In this document: positions 61,112 to 64,000 of the stretch, one piece after another
How the letters are laid out: each line of letters opens with the position of its first letter
Position numbering within the stretch: the stretch's first letter is position 1
Source: Siminovitchia terrae
GTDB taxonomy: Bacteria > Bacillota > Bacilli > Bacillales > Bacillaceae_C
Assembly: GCF_003605405.2 (NCBI RefSeq)
Contig: NZ_QYTW02000019.1
Coordinates: 11,593-75,592 of the forward strand
Direction: 5' to 3'
Length of the DNA stretch: 64,000 nucleotides
Program-made: the position numbers and the translations under genes
The notes under the pieces: generated by a model
What the model was told of the DNA's origin: nothing
Database searches by the model: none
Seen by the model: only the letters and a program-made list of their open reading frames with translations

Positions 61112-61318
61112 ATGTCTAAAGAGAAGAAGGAAAAGGTCATTAAGGTTGAGAACTTGGTCATCCATGCGCAAAATGTTGATTTCATTCGGGATCGCCACAG
61201 AGAAAGAGAGGACAGAGAAAGAGAGATGCAGGCAAGGGATCCATGGGAATTCTTTTTGGGGAGACCCCGCCCCCCACACACAGTAGATGAAGAGGAAAGC
61301 ACTGGCAGACCTGAGTAG
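61112..61318 (+). CDS. Small highly charged protein of unknown function (68 aa)
   Basis: 68 residues with an excellent ribosome site (GAGAGGAGGATAGCG). It starts MSKEKKEKVIKVENLVIHAQNV, continues with an Arg/Glu repeat (RDRHREREDREREMQARDPWEFFLGRPRPP) and ends acidic. It has no membrane segment. The location just before a YjcZ-like spore-type gene hints at sporulation, but there is no direct evidence. The family is not recognised. Confidence 0.7.
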   Translation: MSKEKKEKVIKVENLVIHAQNVDFIRDRHREREDREREMQARDPWEFFLGRPRPPHTVDEEESTGRPE

Positions 61319-61373
61319 TCCGCCGGTTTTGGTTTAAAATATTTGCAGTAAAAAAATGGGTAAATACCCTTCC

Positions 61374-61398
61374 ACAAGTGGAAAAAATGCATATTCTA
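61374..61398 (+). promoter_or_regulatory. Possible sigma-K promoter upstream of YjcZ-like gene
   Basis: CATATTCTA (61390-61398) fits the sigma-K -10 consensus CATA-N3-TA exactly; an AC at 61374 is a possible -35, although the spacer is shorter than usual. It lies about 60 bp before the start codon. Confidence 0.35.
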
Positions 61399-61456
61399 TG
61401 GTAAGGCCCAATCAGGGGGTCTTAATGCCTTTCTGACGAGACTTTGCGGGAAAGAG

Positions 61457-61606
61457 GTGAGTCATTTGTTTGGATATGGCGGCTTTGGCGGCTGTGGATT
61501 TGGTGGATATGGCGGCGGCTGCGGATTTGGATTCGGCGGCGGTTTTGCACTCATCGTCGTGCTGTTTATTCTGCTGATCATTATCGGAGCAGTATGCTTT
61601 TACTAA
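61457..61606 (+). CDS. YjcZ-family tiny glycine-rich membrane protein (49 aa)
   Basis: 49 codons with a GTG start (GGGAAAGAG just before it). The N-terminal half is Gly/Phe/Tyr/Cys-rich ([28 protein letters not shown]) and the C-terminal half is one membrane segment ([18 protein letters not shown]). This is the pattern of YjcZ/tiny-TM Bacillus proteins, many of which are made during sporulation. It is followed by repeat C. Confidence 0.88.
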   Translation: MSHLFGYGGFGGCGFGGYGGGCGFGFGGGFALIVVLFILLIIIGAVCFY

Positions 61607-61611
61607 TATAA

Positions 61612-61790
61612 GAAAAGCGCAAGCGCCTTGTTTAGCCCCGACAAGCACAAGACGATTCCCGAGGAGGCAGCTCTTCAGTCACCACAGGGACGGCTTGATC
61701 CTTGCGGGGCTAGGTGCTGGCAGGCTCAGAACGCGACGTCCTGTCGCTTCGCTAGCACTAGTACTTCCTGTACGTCGTAGCTAGACAATG
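61612..61790. repeat. Dispersed repeat family C, copy
   Basis: It begins AAAAGCGCAAGCGCCTTG, contains CCCGACAAGCACAAGACGA, carries the core GCGACGTCCTGTCGCTTCGC...AGTACTTCCTGTACGTCG and ends with TAGCTAGACAA. It matches 63068-63463 in core and order. Confidence 0.85.
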
Positions 61791-61847
61791 ATAAAGCTAC
61801 CTTTGAATAACAATTTCCATATCAAGTTCTACTTTCTTTACTCATAA

Positions 61848-61891
61848 AAAAAGGATCATCCCGGTCAATTCATTAGATTGACTGGGATGAT
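61848..61891 (-). terminator. Terminator after the membrane protein gene at 61987
   Basis: ATCATCCCGGTCAAT and ATTGACTGGGATGAT arms (one mismatch) with a 7-nt loop. On the minus strand CCTTTTTTTATG follows. Confidence 0.85.
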
Positions 61892-61986
61892 TATTTTCTA
61901 AGAAAAGGATGCCCAATGGCAACGATCGCTTGTTCATGATTATTCAAAATTCACACGCACAACACTCATTCAGAAGGTAAGCTGTT

Positions 61987-63042
61987 CTAAATTTTTTTCT
62001 GATCTTCAATCAACGCACGGAATCGGTCCGGTTCATCCAGACGGATCGCCGTTTTCGTATAATTTTTCTTTAAGCCCATAAATAGATTTGCGGCAAGAGG
62101 GCGTTTGAATTCGATGATACAATGCGGCGGTAGTGTTTCAAAGTCCTTTGCTATAAAATCAATCGTCTCTTTGGGATTAATTTTCTCTTCCTCCGCTTCC
62201 CTCTCCCACTTAATCTCTTTGATTTCTTCCATTGGAATGACGATGCGCTTCCCAAGCCCAAGTGAAACGAAAATCTTTCTATCCTGGACATACAGCGGAT
62301 TTAATCTTATTGCCTGAATATCCCCGATGAAAAATATGACGGTGTAGACATTTAGTAGAAGCATTATGATCGAAAGGATAACCGACTTTTCATGAATAAG
62401 CCAATGGATGGCCGCCGTTTCTATGATGATGCCATGGATCAGCATGATATAAAATGCGATGAGGCTTGACTTTTTATGCAACGAAAAATAGGCTTCTCCA
62501 GCTGAAGGTTTCTTTTTCCATGAAGCGAATGCGTAATAGAACATGAGAAATTCCGATGCAATAACTCTCAGCAGAATGTGATTCCCCACCCGCTTCTCTA
62601 CAGCAGACGGAAGTGAAAACAATAAGCTTTCGTTATGTGATTTGATCCAGCGAATGATGCCAGGCAAACGCCAAATGAGTAATGCGACCAAGCCCAGCTC
62701 AGCCAAAACAATGAGGGCTTCAATACCGATAGCTGCAAGCGGGACGTAAGTAAACGGTTCGAAATAAGCACTTGGGATGAGGAATCGAGCAAATACCAGC
62801 CCGGAAACCATCCAAGCAATAAATGCTTTTACCGTAATCCTTTCCTTGCGTTTCAAAAACAAAATCAGGAGCGGTGCCACAACCGCCAAATCAATCAATG
62901 AGCCGATGACAACCCAATTTGCATCAGCTGGAAGAACCTGGGAAGTTAGTGGAGAGCGATACAATAAAGCATTGGAGCCAAGAACGAGAACAAGTAAAAA
63001 CAGTAAAATATAAAACCGGCGGTCTCTCTGAATAGCAGTCAT
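61987..63042 (-). CDS. Multi-pass membrane protein of unknown function
   Basis: About 351 residues from the ATG at 63042, with AAAGG ten bases upstream. Six or seven hydrophobic segments fill residues 10-240 (for example FYILLFLLVLVLGSNALLY, VVIGSLIDLAVVAPLLILFL, SIIMLLLNVYTVIFFIGDIQAI). The C-terminal 110 residues are cytoplasmic and PH-like (NPLYVQDRKIFVSLGLGKRIVIPMEEIKEIKWEREAEEEKI...PHCIIEFKRPLAANLFMGLKKNYTKTAIRLDEPDRFRALI). I recognise the architecture from Bacillus hypothetical proteins but not the function. Confidence 0.78.
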   Translation of the reverse strand: MTAIQRDRRFYILLFLLVLVLGSNALLYRSPLTSQVLPADANWVVIGSLIDLAVVAPLLILFLKRKERITVKAFIAWMVSGLVFARFLIPSAYFEPFTYVPLAAIGIEALIVLAELGLVALLIWRLPGIIRWIKSHNESLLFSLPSAVEKRVGNHILLRVIASEFLMFYYAFASWKKKPSAGEAYFSLHKKSSLIAFYIMLIHGIIIETAAIHWLIHEKSVILSIIMLLLNVYTVIFFIGDIQAIRLNPLYVQDRKIFVSLGLGKRIVIPMEEIKEIKWEREAEEEKINPKETIDFIAKDFETLPPHCIIEFKRPLAANLFMGLKKNYTKTAIRLDEPDRFRALIEDQKKI

Positions 63043-63067
63043 CAAAAACACACCTTTTTTCTTTTAT

Positions 63068-63463
63068 CTTACCATAAGAAAAGCTCAAGGCGCCCGTTTA
63101 GCGACGTACAAACTGGAGCGATTCTGACGAGATAAAGGAAAACGAAGTGCGAGAGTGCCTGCTTATCGGCGACCAAGCATAAGACGAGCGCTGAAGAAGG
63201 CGTAGTTTGCCTTCAGCAGCGAATGGCTTATGACCTCGAGCCGATGGCACTCACAGCCAGACAACACGGCAAAGAATGCAGGCTCAAATCGCGACGTCCT
63301 GTCGCTTCGCTTGCATTAGTACTTCCTGTACGTCAGCAGGCTCAAACCGCGACGTCCTGTCGCTTCGCTTGCATTAGTACTTCCTGTACGTCAGAGCCGA
63401 TGTTGACTTATCGTAGGAAGAAGAGTGAAGTTTGCTAGTCGCTGGGCGCCTGGAGCCAGACAT
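63068..63463. repeat. Dispersed repeat family C, long copy with 58-bp tandem duplication
   Basis: It runs from AAGAAAAGCTCAAGGCGCC to GTCGCTGGGCGCCTGGAGCC. Inside it, GCAGGCTCAAA-CGCGACG through CCTGTACGTCA is present twice in tandem (63278-63335 and 63336-63393), identical apart from one base. The 71-codon frame across it is a product of the repeat, not a gene. Confidence 0.88.
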
Positions 63464-63474
63464 AGAAAAACTTA

Positions 63475-63514
63475 ATTCGAACTAAATATTTCATCTGATT
63501 TTATACTTTCTTAC
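63475..63514. repeat. Dispersed repeat family B, copy 2
   Basis: ATTCGAACTAAATATTTCATC to TACTTTCTTAC, nearly identical to 146-185. It sits between repeat C and a terminator hairpin. Confidence 0.6.
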
Positions 63515-63520
63515 TCTGTT

Positions 63521-63546
63521 AAAAAAGCCCCGCCATCATGCGGGAC
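63521..63546 (-). terminator. Terminator after the ccdA-like gene
   Basis: GTCCCGC and GCGGGGC arms around ATGATG, followed by TTTTTT on the minus strand. It is separated from its gene by the inserted repeat A copy. Confidence 0.8.
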
Positions 63547-63577
63547 TTGCCTTCAAAATTGAAAAATAGTTGACTTA

Positions 63578-63773
63578 TATCAAATGCACCTTGGCGTATT
63601 TGCGCCCAGATTTTATCGAGCTCCGCTCGATAATTTTCCTCTGAAAATCTGTGGCATCCGCCGGAGGCTTTAACTTTATTCAGCCGGGGTTTGAACCCCC
63701 ACTGAACGGAAACACCAATATGCATTCATCTCACCACTTATAGAAGTGAGAGATTTCTGCTGAATGAAGTTAA
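63578..63773. repeat. Dispersed repeat family A, copy 4 (full length)
   Basis: Full copy from TATCAAATGCACCTTGGCG to GCTGAATGAAGTTAA, in the same orientation as the other three. Its end supplies the stop codon of the ccdA-like gene. Confidence 0.9.
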
Positions 63774-64000
63774 AACCCTTTAAAATCACCGAATAAAGGT
63801 TGCAAAATCGAGATAATGAGCTGCATCCAATCAAAAAACAATAAAATTCCGATGATAATCATCAAGTAACCGCCAATTTTCATAAAGCGCTGCCCGTTTT
63901 TCTTCAGGAACGTCATTTTGTCCAAGAATAAGGACATCAGGAGAAATGGAACGGAAAAACCAAGCACATAGGCTCCCATATAAAGAAGTCCCTTTCCAGG
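63770..64000 (-). CDS. Cytochrome c biogenesis protein CcdA-like, C-terminal part
   Basis: The last 76 codons of a gene that continues beyond the window (frame open to 64000). GKGLLYMGAYVLGFSVPFLLMSLFLDKMTFLKKNGQRFMKIGGYLMIIIGILLFFDWMQLIISIL has the membrane segments and the G-Y-GF--PFL motif of CcdA, which passes reducing power across the membrane for cytochrome c maturation and spore development. The TAA stop is part of repeat A, so the native last residues may be changed (ending FGDFKGF). Confidence 0.8.
   Translation of the reverse strand, partial: PGKGLLYMGAYVLGFSVPFLLMSLFLDKMTFLKKNGQRFMKIGGYLMIIIGILLFFDWMQLIISILQPLFGDFKGF

Noticed and set aside
60781-61392. 203-codon frame on the minus strand opposite the 61112 gene
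   Set aside because: No ribosome site; it overlaps the ferredoxin terminator and a plus-strand gene that has a strong ribosome site.
63278-63393. Tandem repeat as a possible CRISPR array
   Set aside because: There are only two units directly abutting with no spacers, and no cas genes are nearby. No CRISPR array is seen in the window.
63223-63438. 71-codon frame within repeat C
   Set aside because: It is encoded by the dispersed repeat and its tandem duplication, and recurs wherever the repeat does.

Overview
The window is a stretch of a low-to-mid GC, endospore-forming Bacillaceae chromosome. The host genes follow a gene order close to that of Bacillus subtilis: clpP, crh-whiA-yvcK-rapZ, trxB, yvcD, yvoF-ppaX-yvoD-lgt-hprK, yvlD-yvlB, uvrA-uvrB, csbA. 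Spore-related small proteins (a CotD-like coat protein and a YjcZ-type glycine-rich protein), AGGAGG ribosome binding sites, a CtsR box before clpP, a LexA/DinR-like box before uvrB and PhoP boxes before pstS all agree with this. Names are assigned by recognition of motifs and sequence; no database search was run.

Layout. 0.2-1.8 kb: a glutaredoxin-like gene and rpoN (sigma-54) on the minus strand. 2.0-7.6 kb: a decayed accessory region with a CotD-like gene, two broken IS110-family transposase genes, and an immunity module made of an XRE repressor, an intact lipoprotein and a broken ImmA-type protease, with its own operator array. 7.6-24.0 kb: a second phage-derived element beside a tRNA-Arg gene. 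Its right half is a PBSX-like control and replication block (Xre, ImmA/XkdA-like, DnaD-like, DnaC-like and Xpf-like proteins). Its left half is a complete-looking siphovirus tail and lysis block (major tail protein, G/T chaperones with a probable -1 frameshift, tape measure, Dit, a 1559-residue Tal/fibre, holin, amidase). I see no terminase, portal, protease, capsid or head-tail connector gene, and the integrase is broken. The element therefore looks like a fixed, tail-only locus: a candidate F-type tailocin (phage-tail-like bacteriocin), or a prophage that lost its head genes.

24.3-42.5 kb: conserved core genes for proteolysis, carbon catabolite control (crh, hprK), cell-wall and shape control (whiA, yvcK, rapZ), redox (trxB), lipoprotein maturation (lgt) and nucleotide excision repair (uvrA, uvrB). 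42.9-49.2 kb: a block separating uvrB from csbA, with an amino acid permease, a PadR regulator with its membrane partner, a sigma factor with a tiny membrane protein, a HAD phosphatase and a drug/metabolite transporter. 49.4-57.7 kb: csbA, an HD phosphohydrolase, the phosphate uptake operon pstSCAB-phoU and its two-component system phoPR. 57.7-60.2 kb: a CzrA-type sensor and a zinc/cadmium P-type ATPase placed directly upstream of phoP. 60.5-64 kb: a seven-iron-type ferredoxin, two small proteins, an unknown membrane protein and the end of a ccdA-like gene.

Three dispersed intergenic repeat families (called A, B and C here) recur. Family A is about 195 bp, can fold strongly, and in two places supplies the stop codon of the neighbouring gene (hprK, ccdA).
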